A stretch of DNA of 64,000 nucleotides from assembly GCF_900107255.1 (NCBI RefSeq), contig NZ_FNPH01000006.1:124001-188000 (forward strand), in the 5' to 3' direction. The position numbers and the translations under genes were made by a program. Position 1 is the stretch's first letter; the number at the start of each line of letters is the position of its first letter. Positions 1 to 6,871 of this stretch are shown one piece after another. Source of the stretch: Micromonospora pattaloongensis (GTDB lineage Bacteria; Actinomycetota; Actinomycetes; Mycobacteriales; Micromonosporaceae). Under the pieces are notes generated by a model. The model made no database searches and was not told the origin of the DNA. It saw only the letters and a list, made by a program, of their open reading frames with translations.

Positions 1-590
1 CGGCGGCCGGTCACCCGCTCACCCGGGCGGAGCAGTCGGGTGCCGGCGACCGGCGATCGGTCGCCGCCGAAGTGCCCGCAGAGGGTGTACGAGGCCCACC
101 CGTCGAGGTCGGGCCGGATGTCGCCGTGCAGAAACGCGGCGAGCGGACTCGGCCGGGTGCAGAAGGCGGTCACGCCGCCCGCCGTGCCGGTGAAGACCCG
201 GCACATGCCGAGCCAGTCCTGCTGCAGGGCGAAGCGACGGTCGCCGTCGAGCGCCAGCAGCCCGAACGGCGGCACCACCTCGCGGTGCACGTCCTCGCCG
301 GCCAGCAGCCGCCGGGCGAGCGCCGCCGGGCCGCCGGTCACGTCGAGCCCGACCGGCAGCCCGAGCGAGACGGCGGTGGTCGGACCGGCGGTGGCGACCG
401 TCGACCAGCGGTACGCCCCCGCGTCGCCGGGGTGCAGCACCGTGACACCCCAGTCGTCGCCCCCGAACTCGTGCCGCCGGAACGTCGCCGGCACCACCTC
501 GCCCAGCAGCGCCTCGCAGCGCTCGCGCGCGGATCGCCGTACGCTCTCCGGCAGTGTCGTCTGCGCGTACCAGGCCAGCATGACGTGCAT
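1..590 (-). CDS. Asparagine-synthetase-like protein, N-terminal part (cut by window edge)
   Basis: About 196 residues are visible; the gene continues past the left edge. The start is the ATG at 590, preceded by GGGGAG five bases upstream. The stretch GDRRFALQQDWLGMCRVF followed by a charged segment and FGGDRSPVAGTRLLRPGERV resembles the late N-terminal (glutaminase-fold) region of asparagine synthase relatives, where a nucleotide-free beta sandwich ends in RTPF-x-GVRRLPPG. No N-terminal catalytic cysteine follows the Met, so glutamine hydrolysis is unlikely. Such proteins also occur in ribosomal-peptide and antibiotic clusters. Only the fold is suggested; the synthetase half lies outside the window. 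Confidence 0.5.
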   Translation of the reverse strand, partial: MHVMLAWYAQTTLPESVRRSARERCEALLGEVVPATFRRHEFGGDDWGVTVLHPGDAGAYRWSTVATAGPTTAVSLGLPVGLDVTGGPAALARRLLAGEDVHREVVPPFGLLALDGDRRFALQQDWLGMCRVFTGTAGGVTAFCTRPSPLAAFLHGDIRPDLDGWASYTLCGHFGGDRSPVAGTRLLRPGERVTGR

Positions 591-951
591 GGCATCTCCC
601 CGGACGCGCGCCGTCGCGGTCGTCGTTCGTGACGCAAGCTAGCAGCGGGGTTGCGCGGCGCGCGGCCCCTGACGACAAATGCGGGAAACCACTCATGTCG
701 TCCGTCCAATCAGGACTCGCTGGTTACGGTCGGGGACGGTCCGCTGCTGCGGGTGAAGCGCGCCGAGGGGCAGCGGGCGAGGGTGGACGAAGACGGTGCC
801 GTCGATGACCCACCGCAGGAGCGGCATCGGCGCAGCCCGCAGCGCGCGAACCGCGGCCAGGCGTCAGTCATGGTGGTGAGCAGGCCGTACTACGATTTGT
901 TCCGGAGTAATCGGGCGATATTCGTCCATCGGACCGACAAGAGAGCCGGAC
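591..951. other. Intergenic region, 361 bp
   Basis: No convincing gene. Short frames exist on both strands (for example one on the minus strand running leftward from about 826) but none has a good ribosome site and family resemblance. It must hold the promoter of the minus-strand gene starting at 590 and of the monooxygenase starting at 952. The stretch 885-935 is locally AT-richer (TACGATTTGTTCC, GGCGATATTCG), as expected for a promoter. Confidence 0.5.
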
Positions 952-1284
952 ATGATCTTCATTACCGCGAAGTTCCGGGTGCTGCCGGAGCACGCCGACC
1001 AGTGGCCGCAGATCGCCGACGAGTTCACCCGGGCGACCCGCGCCGAGCCCGGCTGCATGTGGTTCGACTGGTCGCGCAGCATCGAGGACCCGACCGAGTA
1101 CGTGCTGGTCGAGGCGTTCCGGGACGGCGAGGCGGGCGCCGCGCACGTACAGTCCGAGCACTTCCGCAAGGCGCAGCAGACGCTGCCGCCGCACCTGGCC
1201 GAGACGCCCCGGATCGTCAACTTCACGATCCCGCAGGACGACTGGTCGCTGCTGGGCGAGATGGCGGTGCCCGAGCGGGGCTGA
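952..1284 (+). CDS. ABM-family putative quinol monooxygenase
   Basis: A 110-residue protein beginning MIFITAKFRVLPEHADQW, with the family pattern of a first beta strand, a helix, then PGCMWFDWSRSIEDPTEYVLVEAFRD and a late HVQSEHF helix. This is the dimeric alpha/beta-barrel (ABM, YgiN-like) fold. Family members oxidise quinols or polycyclic aromatics without a cofactor, or act in stress defence; the substrate cannot be read here. GAGAG lies seven bases before the ATG. It stands alone, followed by a hairpin at 1324-1344. Confidence 0.8.
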   Translation: MIFITAKFRVLPEHADQWPQIADEFTRATRAEPGCMWFDWSRSIEDPTEYVLVEAFRDGEAGAAHVQSEHFRKAQQTLPPHLAETPRIVNFTIPQDDWSLLGEMAVPERG

Positions 1285-1323
1285 CCGCTCGATCGGGTGA
1301 CCCGACGTCAACTTGATCGATAA

Positions 1324-1344
1324 GCCGGCGGCGGCGCCGCCGGC
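1324..1344. terminator. GC hairpin, possible terminator after the ABM gene
   Basis: A perfect 9-bp stem (GCCGGCGGC / GCCGCCGGC) with a three-base loop, 40 bp after the ABM stop and 18 bp before the ligase start. There is no T-run, so it would be an actinobacterial-type stem-only terminator or a leader hairpin for the ligase gene. Confidence 0.45.
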
Positions 1345-1361
1345 CGGATCACGATCATGGC

Positions 1362-2324
1362 GTGGGATCCCCGTCGACGGTGCCGGTCGTCCAGCCGATG
1401 CTGGCGACCGCCGGCGCGCTGCCGTCGGGTGCCGGCTGGGGCTTCGAGTTCAAGTGGGACGGGGTCCGGGCGATCGTCGCCGTGGCTGACGGCACGGTGC
1501 AGGTGATCAGCCGCAACGGCCGCGCTGTCAACGCCAGCTATCCGGAGTTGGTGGCGTGGGCCGGCCGGCTGGCCGGCCCCCTGCTGCTGGACGGCGAGAT
1601 CGTCGCGTTGGACGAGGCGGGCCGCCCGTCGTTCTCGCTGCTGCAGCGCCGGATGCACGTCACCGCGCCGGGCCGTACGCTGCTGCGCGCCGTGCCGGTC
1701 CGGCTGTACCTCTTCGACGTGCTGCAGCTCGGCGCCGAGACGACGATGGCGCAGCCGTACCAGCGGCGGCGGGCGGTGCTGGAGGAGCTGGAGCTGCCGG
1801 CCGGGCCGGTGGACGTGCCGCCGCACTGGACGGGTGAGCAGGCGAGTACGGACCTGCTGGCCGCGGCCGGCGAGCTGGGGCTGGAGGGCGTGGTGGCCAA
1901 GCGGCTCGACTCGCCGTACCAGCCCGGCCGCCGCTCGGCCTCCTGGATCAAGGTGCCGCTCAACACCACCGTGGAGGTGGTGATCGGCGGCTACAAGCCG
2001 GGCGGTGGTCGGCGTACCGGGCTGATCGGGTCGCTGCTGCTGGGGATGTACGACCCCGACGGCGGGCTGCGCTACGTCGGCCACGTCGGCACCGGGTTCA
2101 CCCACGCCGCGCTCGTTGAACTCCGGCGGCAGCTCCGGGTGCGGCCCGACGCGCCGTTCGCCGAAGCGGTGCCGCGGGAGCACGCCCGCGACGCGGTCTG
2201 GGTGGAGCCGGACAGGGTCGGCGAGGTGACCTTCCGGACCTGGACGCCGGAGCGGCGACTACGGCACGCCTCCTGGCGGGGACTGCGTCCGGACCGGGAA
2301 CCCGCCGAGGTGCTCCTCGACTGA
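1362..2324 (+). CDS. ATP-dependent DNA ligase, LigD-type ligase domain
   Basis: A 320-residue stand-alone ligase resembling the ligase module of LigD, which seals breaks in bacterial Ku-dependent end joining. Motif I is FEFKWDGVRA with K31 as the adenylated lysine; motif III is LLLDGEIVAL; motif IV is LEGVVAKR; motif V is SWIKVPL. A C-terminal OB-fold domain follows (EVVIGGYKPGGGRRTGLIGSL, then VGHVGTGF and VTFRTWTPERRLRHASWRGLR). The start is GTG at 1362 because an ATG three bases earlier is out of frame. Polymerase and nuclease modules and Ku are absent from the window. It ends exactly where the convergent oxidoreductase gene ends. Confidence 0.9.
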   Translation: MGSPSTVPVVQPMLATAGALPSGAGWGFEFKWDGVRAIVAVADGTVQVISRNGRAVNASYPELVAWAGRLAGPLLLDGEIVALDEAGRPSFSLLQRRMHVTAPGRTLLRAVPVRLYLFDVLQLGAETTMAQPYQRRRAVLEELELPAGPVDVPPHWTGEQASTDLLAAAGELGLEGVVAKRLDSPYQPGRRSASWIKVPLNTTVEVVIGGYKPGGGRRTGLIGSLLLGMYDPDGGLRYVGHVGTGFTHAALVELRRQLRVRPDAPFAEAVPREHARDAVWVEPDRVGEVTFRTWTPERRLRHASWRGLRPDREPAEVLLD

Positions 2325-3857
2325 CTACTCGTCACCCAGCGACCGCGGCGGCAACGGCTCGGTCGCCGGTCCCTGCAGCACGCTGCCGTCCACGCCGAAC
2401 CGGGAGCCGTGGCAGGGGCAGTCCCAGGTGCGCTCGGCGTCGTTGAACGCCACCACGCACCCCAGGTGCGTGCAGGTGGCCGAGACCGCGTGCAGCGCCC
2501 CGGCCTCGTCCCGGTAGACCGCGCACCGCCGCCCCTCGACCCGGATCACGGCGCCGGCCCCGGGCGCCAGGTCGGCGGGGGAGTCGGCGTGGCTGGTGGG
2601 CCGGATGCGGTCGCCGACGAAGCGGCGGGCGACCGAGAGATTGGCCTTCACGAACGCGGGACCCTCGGCGACGGGGTGCAGACGACGCGGGTCGTACAGC
2701 CGGGCCCAGGGCAGCTCGCGCCCGTCGATCAGCGCCGCGAGCAGCCGGGCCGCCATCACCCCGTTGCTCATGCCCCAGGCGTTGAAGCCGGTCGCCACGT
2801 AGACGTGGTCGGCGCCGAGGTGCAGGGGCCCGACGTACGGCATCCGGTCGGCGGTGGTGTTGTCCTGGGCGGCCCAGTGGTAGGCCAGGGAGTCGACGCC
2901 GAAGCGGTCCCGGGTCCACGCGGCCAGGGTCTCGAACCGCCGCTGGACGCCGGGTGTGCCCGGCTTGAAGTGCTCGCCCGTGACGATCAGCAGCCGCCGG
3001 CCGTCCCCGTACGGCGCGGTCCGCACCGAGCGGGTGTTCTGCTCGGTTGTCAGGTACATGCCGCCGGGGTCGCGGTCGGCGTCGATGACGGCGGCCACCA
3101 CGAGCTCGCGGCGCGGCACCAGCCGGGTGAAGAGGCCGGCGCGGTCGAAGATCGGGTAGTGGGTGGCGACCACGACGTCGCGGGCCCGGACGGTGGCGCC
3201 GGACTCGGTCGTCAGCCGGCACGGGTCGCCCTCGTCCAGATCGACGACCCGCGTCCGTTCGAAGATCTGCCCGCCGCGGGCGGCGAGATCGGCGGCGAGC
3301 GCGAGCAGGTAGCGCCGGGGATGGAACTGCGCCTGCCGCTCGACGCGGATCGCCGCCGCGACCGCGTACGGCAGGTCCGTGCCGGTGACCAGCGTGGCCG
3401 GCAGGCCCGCCTCCGCCGCGGCCTCGACCTCCGCGCGGATCTCGTCCACCCGCTCCGGCGAGGTCACGTACGTGTAGGCGGGCAGCCGCTCCAGGTCGCA
3501 GTCGACGCCCAGCTGCTCGGCCGTGGTCGCGACGTGTTCGATCGCGTCGAGCTGCGCGGCGGCGTGCAGCCGGGCGGTCTCGGCGTCGAACGTGGAGCGC
3601 AGATGCGCGTAGATCAGGCCGTGCTGCGCGGTGAGCTTCGCGGTGGTGTAGCCGGTGACGCCGGCGGCGACGCGGTCGGCTTCCAGGACGGCCACCCGCT
3701 GGCCCGCGCGGGTCAGCTCCCACGCCGCGCACAGGCCCGCGATCCCGCCGCCGATCACGGCCACGTCGACGTCGAGCTCGCCGGCGAGCGCCGGGAACGA
3801 CGTGGCGGCGGTCGAATCCATCCAGTACGACTCCGCGGAACCAGACACCATCGGCAT
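2325..3857 (-). CDS. FAD-dependent oxidoreductase with C-terminal Rieske domain
   Basis: About 510 residues. Near the N-terminus VDVAVIGGGIAGLCAAWELTR is a DAO-type FAD-binding Rossmann motif, with a matching C-terminal FAD segment (DHVYVATGFNAWGMSNGVMAARLLA). The last 80 residues form a Rieske domain with CTHLGC and CPCHGSRFG, which holds a [2Fe-2S] cluster through two Cys and two His. This architecture is common in actinobacteria and is thought to oxidise an amine or hydroxy substrate and pass electrons through the Rieske centre; the substrate is unknown. ATG 3857 or 3851 is preferred over 3896, because the extra residues do not resemble the family and a TATACG element lies just upstream. 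Confidence 0.85.
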   Translation of the reverse strand: MPMVSGSAESYWMDSTAATSFPALAGELDVDVAVIGGGIAGLCAAWELTRAGQRVAVLEADRVAAGVTGYTTAKLTAQHGLIYAHLRSTFDAETARLHAAAQLDAIEHVATTAEQLGVDCDLERLPAYTYVTSPERVDEIRAEVEAAAEAGLPATLVTGTDLPYAVAAAIRVERQAQFHPRRYLLALAADLAARGGQIFERTRVVDLDEGDPCRLTTESGATVRARDVVVATHYPIFDRAGLFTRLVPRRELVVAAVIDADRDPGGMYLTTEQNTRSVRTAPYGDGRRLLIVTGEHFKPGTPGVQRRFETLAAWTRDRFGVDSLAYHWAAQDNTTADRMPYVGPLHLGADHVYVATGFNAWGMSNGVMAARLLAALIDGRELPWARLYDPRRLHPVAEGPAFVKANLSVARRFVGDRIRPTSHADSPADLAPGAGAVIRVEGRRCAVYRDEAGALHAVSATCTHLGCVVAFNDAERTWDCPCHGSRFGVDGSVLQGPATEPLPPRSLGDE

Positions 3858-3951
3858 AACCGGCCGTATACCCACAGCCGGGCCGCGCCACCCCACGTGG
3901 AGTCGATCGGACCCGAGGTTTTCGCCCCCGGCTCACGGGAACCCCGCCGGC

Positions 3952-4239
3952 ATGGCGGAGTCGTACGCGGATCAGGACCTGGCCACCCTGCGCGCCATCG
4001 CGCACGGCGCGGGGCTGCCGGGCGCCGACCGGATGGGGCGCGACGAACTCGTGACGGCGTTACGCGATGCCGGGGTCGCCGAACCCGGCGGCCGGCCGAT
4101 CGACGCCGACCTGTCGGACCCGGGCGATCCCGGACCCGGCGTCTACCACGGGCGGGGCGTCGGGCGGCGGGAGACCGTCGGCGGCGTCGGGGCCCGGGCC
4201 GGTGATCCGCGGCCGCGCCGCTCCGGGCCACCGCGGTGA
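3952..4239 (+). CDS. Small protein with SAP/Rho-N-like helical motif
   Basis: A 95-residue protein. Residues 8-42 (LATLRAIAHGAGLPGADRM, then GRDELVTALRDAGV) form the two-helix pattern of SAP or Rho N-terminal modules, which often touch nucleic acid. The rest is Gly/Pro/Arg-rich and probably disordered. The ribosome site is weak. Its stop overlaps the GTG of the next gene (GTGA), so the two are likely co-translated. Divergent from the Rieske oxidoreductase, with about 95 bp of shared promoter region. Function unknown. Confidence 0.6.
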   Translation: MAESYADQDLATLRAIAHGAGLPGADRMGRDELVTALRDAGVAEPGGRPIDADLSDPGDPGPGVYHGRGVGRRETVGGVGARAGDPRPRRSGPPR

Positions 4240-4670
4240 ACCCGTCCGCCGCGCTCGGGCGTCGGCTGCTCATCGCCAGTGCCCTGGCCATGACGTTCGG
4301 GCAGGGCGCCGCGGACTGGAACCGGAGCCACACCTTCGGGCCGGGGTACGGGCCGCACGCCCGCTGGCACGGGGTGAACGAGGTGGTGAGCGCGGCCCTC
4401 GACGGGGGGTTGATGCTCTGGCTGTTGACGCGGACGGGTCCGCGGGAGCGTCGGCTGGCGACCACGGTGGCGGCGTTGCTGCCGGTCGTCCGGTACGGCC
4501 CCTCCAACGTGACGCTCGCCGTGCCCGGCGCCTCCCCGTACGCCGAGGGGGCGCGCCGGACCCGGCTGCTCGGGCTGCCCGCCGCGTTGGTCGCCCAGGA
4601 CACCGTGATCGCGCTGGCCGCCGCCGGTTACTGGCTTCAGCGGCGTTCCGGGGCGCTGAGACGCCGGTGA
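4236..4670 (+). CDS. Small integral membrane protein of unknown function
   Basis: A 144-residue protein with about four hydrophobic segments: LLIASALAMTFGQGAA, VVSAALDGGLMLWLL, LATTVAALLPVV, and AALVAQDTVIALAAAGYWL. Conserved-looking polar loops (DWNRSHTFGPGYGPHARWHG) lie between segments one and two. The GTG start overlaps the preceding stop by four bases. The 3' end, including the stop, lies inside a threefold 16-bp repeat, so the C-terminal RRR tail may be variable. I do not recognise a family. Confidence 0.65.
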   Translation: MNPSAALGRRLLIASALAMTFGQGAADWNRSHTFGPGYGPHARWHGVNEVVSAALDGGLMLWLLTRTGPRERRLATTVAALLPVVRYGPSNVTLAVPGASPYAEGARRTRLLGLPAALVAQDTVIALAAAGYWLQRRSGALRRR

Positions 4671-4705
4671 GCGGAGACGCCGGTGAGCGGAGGCGCCGGT
4701 GAGCG
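4658..4705. repeat. Tandem repeat, three 16-bp units
   Basis: Units at 4658-4673, 4674-4689 and 4690-4705 read GAGACGCCGGTGAGCG twice and then GAGGCGCCGGTGAGCG. The first unit contains the stop codon of the membrane-protein gene. As 16 is not a multiple of three, copy-number change would alter only downstream sequence as long as the first unit is intact. Confidence 0.9.
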
Positions 4706-4717
4706 GCGGCGTCGCTC

Positions 4718-5128
4718 TCAGCCGGGGCGGGTGCCGTCGGCGCGCACGATGACCCGGCCGGAGCGGTCGAGCACCGTGTAGTGAATCGTCTGGTAGACGA
4801 TCAGGCCGTTCTCGATGACGAACGAGTCGGCCCCGTCGTTGACAATCGCCTCGTCGGATTCGACGGTCCACTCGATGAACGCCATCCGCCCTTCGGCGAG
4901 CCGGGTCGGATACTGCCACACGCCACTGGGGACCTCCTCGGCGAGCGCCCGTGCCAGCGTCCGCAGCCCGTCGTGGCCGCGGTACACGCCGCGGCCGGTG
5001 AGCACGACGCAGTCCGGCGCGCAGTTGCGCGCGATGTCATCGTCGAAGCGCCGCTCGTCGGAGAGGCGCAGGTGGTCGTCGAGGACCTCCCGCGCCGAGC
5101 GTTCCCGCAACCGCGAATCGTCGGCCAT
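4718..5128 (-). CDS. SnoaL/NTF2-like domain protein
   Basis: 136 residues from ATG 5128. The pattern of a helical N-terminus (REVLDDHLRLSDERRFDDDIARNCAPDCVVLTG), a helix after RGVYRGHDGLRTLARAL, then strands FIEWTVESD, DSFVIENGLIVYQTIHYTV is the NTF2-like cone fold used by SnoaL cyclases, isomerases and many single-domain proteins of unknown role. A longer reading from 5200 is rejected because it runs through the terminator-proximal sequence and adds no family residues. Substrate unknown. Confidence 0.7.
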   Translation of the reverse strand: MADDSRLRERSAREVLDDHLRLSDERRFDDDIARNCAPDCVVLTGRGVYRGHDGLRTLARALAEEVPSGVWQYPTRLAEGRMAFIEWTVESDEAIVNDGADSFVIENGLIVYQTIHYTVLDRSGRVIVRADGTRPG

Positions 5129-5166
5129 GCCCCGACGTACCCGCGCGGGGTGCGGCCATGCGGCAA

Positions 5167-5206
5167 CGGGCCGTGGAAGGTCTTCCCGGTGACCTTCCAC
5201 GGCCCG
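5167..5206 (-). terminator. Terminator hairpin of the protease gene
   Basis: A perfect 16-bp stem (left arm 5167-5182, right arm 5191-5206, containing CCGTGGAAGGTC) with an eight-base loop, 14 bp past the protease stop. It has no T-tract, as usual for high-GC actinobacteria. Confidence 0.8.
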
Positions 5207-5219
5207 CCACAGCGAACGC

Positions 5220-6743
5220 TCAGCCGCGCCGCCACTTCTGGTTGGCGCCGCCGGTGCAGTCCCAGGTGATCAGCCGCGCGCCGTTGGCCGAGCTCCAGTC
5301 CTTGACGTCGACGCACTTGTTGGCCTGCGGGTTGACCAGGTCGCCGGCGGCGGTGAGCACGAACTGCTGCGCCGGGTTGCCGCTGCAGTTTGCGAGCTGG
5401 ATGGTCGCGCCGGGGGCGGTCGAGCCCCAGGCGACGTCCATGCACATCCCGAACGCGCGCACGGTGCCGTCGCCGGGGAACGTCCAGGCCTGCGCGGCGG
5501 TGCCGTTGCACTCCCACAGCTGCAGCGCGGCGCCGTCGACGGCGTTGGAGTTGGGCACGTCGATGCACTTGTCGGCGTAGCCGATGATCCGGCTGGTGCT
5601 GCCGCCGCCGGTGGTGACCAGCGACAGCCCGTACGCGCCGAGGATCTCGTTGACCGGCTGGAAGAACATCGTCCCGCCGGTGCTGCAGTTGCCGGAGCCG
5701 CCGGAGGTGACGCCCTGCGCCTGGTTTCCGGAGATCCAGGCGCCGCCGGAGTCGCCGCCCTCGGCGCAGGCGTTGCTCTGGGTCAGGCCGTAGACCGCGC
5801 CCTGCGCGTAGTTGACGGTGACGTTCTTGGCCTGGATCACGCCGCACCGCCAGCCCGTGGTGCGGCCCGACCGGCACACCGAGCTGTTCACGGCGGCCTC
5901 CTGCGAGCCGGCGACCGCGACGTTGCCGCCGGAGTAGTTGTTCACCCACGGCTGCGGCGTCCAGTTCGAGTTGACCTGCACCCAGCCGTAGTCGTTGCCG
6001 GGGAAGGACGAGCCACGCACGGTGCCCTGGCCGACGCCGTTGTAGCCGGCGGTGCCGCTGCCCACGCCGCCGCAGTGGCCCGCGGTGACGAAGCCGCCGA
6101 CGACGGAGAACCCGACCGAGCAGAGCGTGTTGCCGTTGATGACGTACTGGTCGCCGCCGCGCACGTCGTACAGCGGTCGCGGGGCCTCGGTCGCGGCGAC
6201 GGTCCGCACCAGGGCGGCGGCGGCACCGCTGGCCCGGATGAAGGCCGTGGCGTCGGCGGGCCGCTCGGCGGTAACGACGACGCTGTTGGTGGCGACGTCG
6301 ACGTACCAGGCGTGCACCCGGCGGGTGGCGCTGCCGGCCCCGCGGTCCAGCGCGGACTTGGCCGCGGTCAGCTGCCGCTCGCTGCGCCCGACCACGCGCG
6401 GCTCGGCCCCGGCGGCGCGGACGGCGGCGGCACGGGCGGGGTCGGTGATCCCGACGATCAGCGCGCCACCGTCGCCGTCGAGCCAGGCGCCGCCGAACGT
6501 GTCGCCGAGCGTCGCCCGCAGCTTCGTCTCGACCGCCGGGGCGGCGGCCTCGGCGGCCAGCCGGGCCCGCGCCTGGTCGGCGGTGAGGTGCAGGTCGCGC
6601 TGCAGCGCCGACAGCATCGCGGGGGCGAGGTCCGGCGCCGGGGCGGGGGCGGGAGCGGGGGGCGCGGCCGAGGCGGGGGAAACCGGGCCGGCGGCGAACG
6701 CCGCGAGGGTCAGGGCGGCGAGCGCCCTCAGGCTCCGTCTCAT
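5220..6743 (-). CDS. Secreted alpha-lytic-type serine protease (S1) with C-terminal ricin B domain
   Basis: A 507-residue precursor. The start is ATG 6743 with GGAAGGA eight bases upstream. A signal peptide (RRSLRALAALTLAAFAAG, ending near ASAAP) leads into an alpha-lytic-protease-type pro-region that assists folding. The catalytic triad is H223 (TAGHC), D251 (NDYGW) and S332 (GGDSGG), typical of the streptogrisin/S1E group. A Gly/Ser linker leads to a ricin-type beta-trefoil of about 130 residues with QxW-like repeats (AQAWTF, AQQFVL, NQKWRR), likely a carbohydrate anchor. A 12-bp GAGAGCGCTCTC operator just downstream of a good promoter suggests repression by a LacI-family regulator. Confidence 0.92.
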   Translation of the reverse strand: MRRSLRALAALTLAAFAAGPVSPASAAPPAPAPAPAPDLAPAMLSALQRDLHLTADQARARLAAEAAAPAVETKLRATLGDTFGGAWLDGDGGALIVGITDPARAAAVRAAGAEPRVVGRSERQLTAAKSALDRGAGSATRRVHAWYVDVATNSVVVTAERPADATAFIRASGAAAALVRTVAATEAPRPLYDVRGGDQYVINGNTLCSVGFSVVGGFVTAGHCGGVGSGTAGYNGVGQGTVRGSSFPGNDYGWVQVNSNWTPQPWVNNYSGGNVAVAGSQEAAVNSSVCRSGRTTGWRCGVIQAKNVTVNYAQGAVYGLTQSNACAEGGDSGGAWISGNQAQGVTSGGSGNCSTGGTMFFQPVNEILGAYGLSLVTTGGGSTSRIIGYADKCIDVPNSNAVDGAALQLWECNGTAAQAWTFPGDGTVRAFGMCMDVAWGSTAPGATIQLANCSGNPAQQFVLTAAGDLVNPQANKCVDVKDWSSANGARLITWDCTGGANQKWRRG

Positions 6744-6780
6744 GTGGGGGGTTCCTTCCGGATACGGCGTCGAGGGGTGT

Positions 6781-6792
6781 GAGAGCGCTCTC
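6781..6792. promoter_or_regulatory. LacI-type operator before the protease gene
   Basis: The perfect palindrome GAGAGCGCTCTC with T on its left lies between the -10 and the start codon of the protease. It resembles the actinobacterial CebR/CelR-type box TGGGAGCGCTCCCA. A near-identical site sits before the discoidin exoprotein gene at 57964-57977. No LacI-family regulator gene is in the window. Confidence 0.75.
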
Positions 6793-6799
6793 TGGAAGG

Positions 6800-6829
6800 A
6801 TTGTTTCCGGAAAACGAGATGGGTGTCAA
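6800..6829 (-). promoter_or_regulatory. Promoter of the protease gene
   Basis: On the minus strand TTGACA (6829-6824), an 18-bp spacer and AACAAT (6805-6800). The -35 matches the housekeeping consensus perfectly and the -10 matches four of six. The operator at 6781-6792 would cover the start of transcription. Confidence 0.6.
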
Positions 6830-6871
6830 TACATGTCAGCCCGGGCTCGAGGGCGGTGCGGGCGCCGCCGC

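Noticed and set aside
40-642. Plus-strand frames opposite the first gene
   Set aside because: The minus-strand gene from 590 has a good ribosome site and family-like motifs; the plus frames do not.
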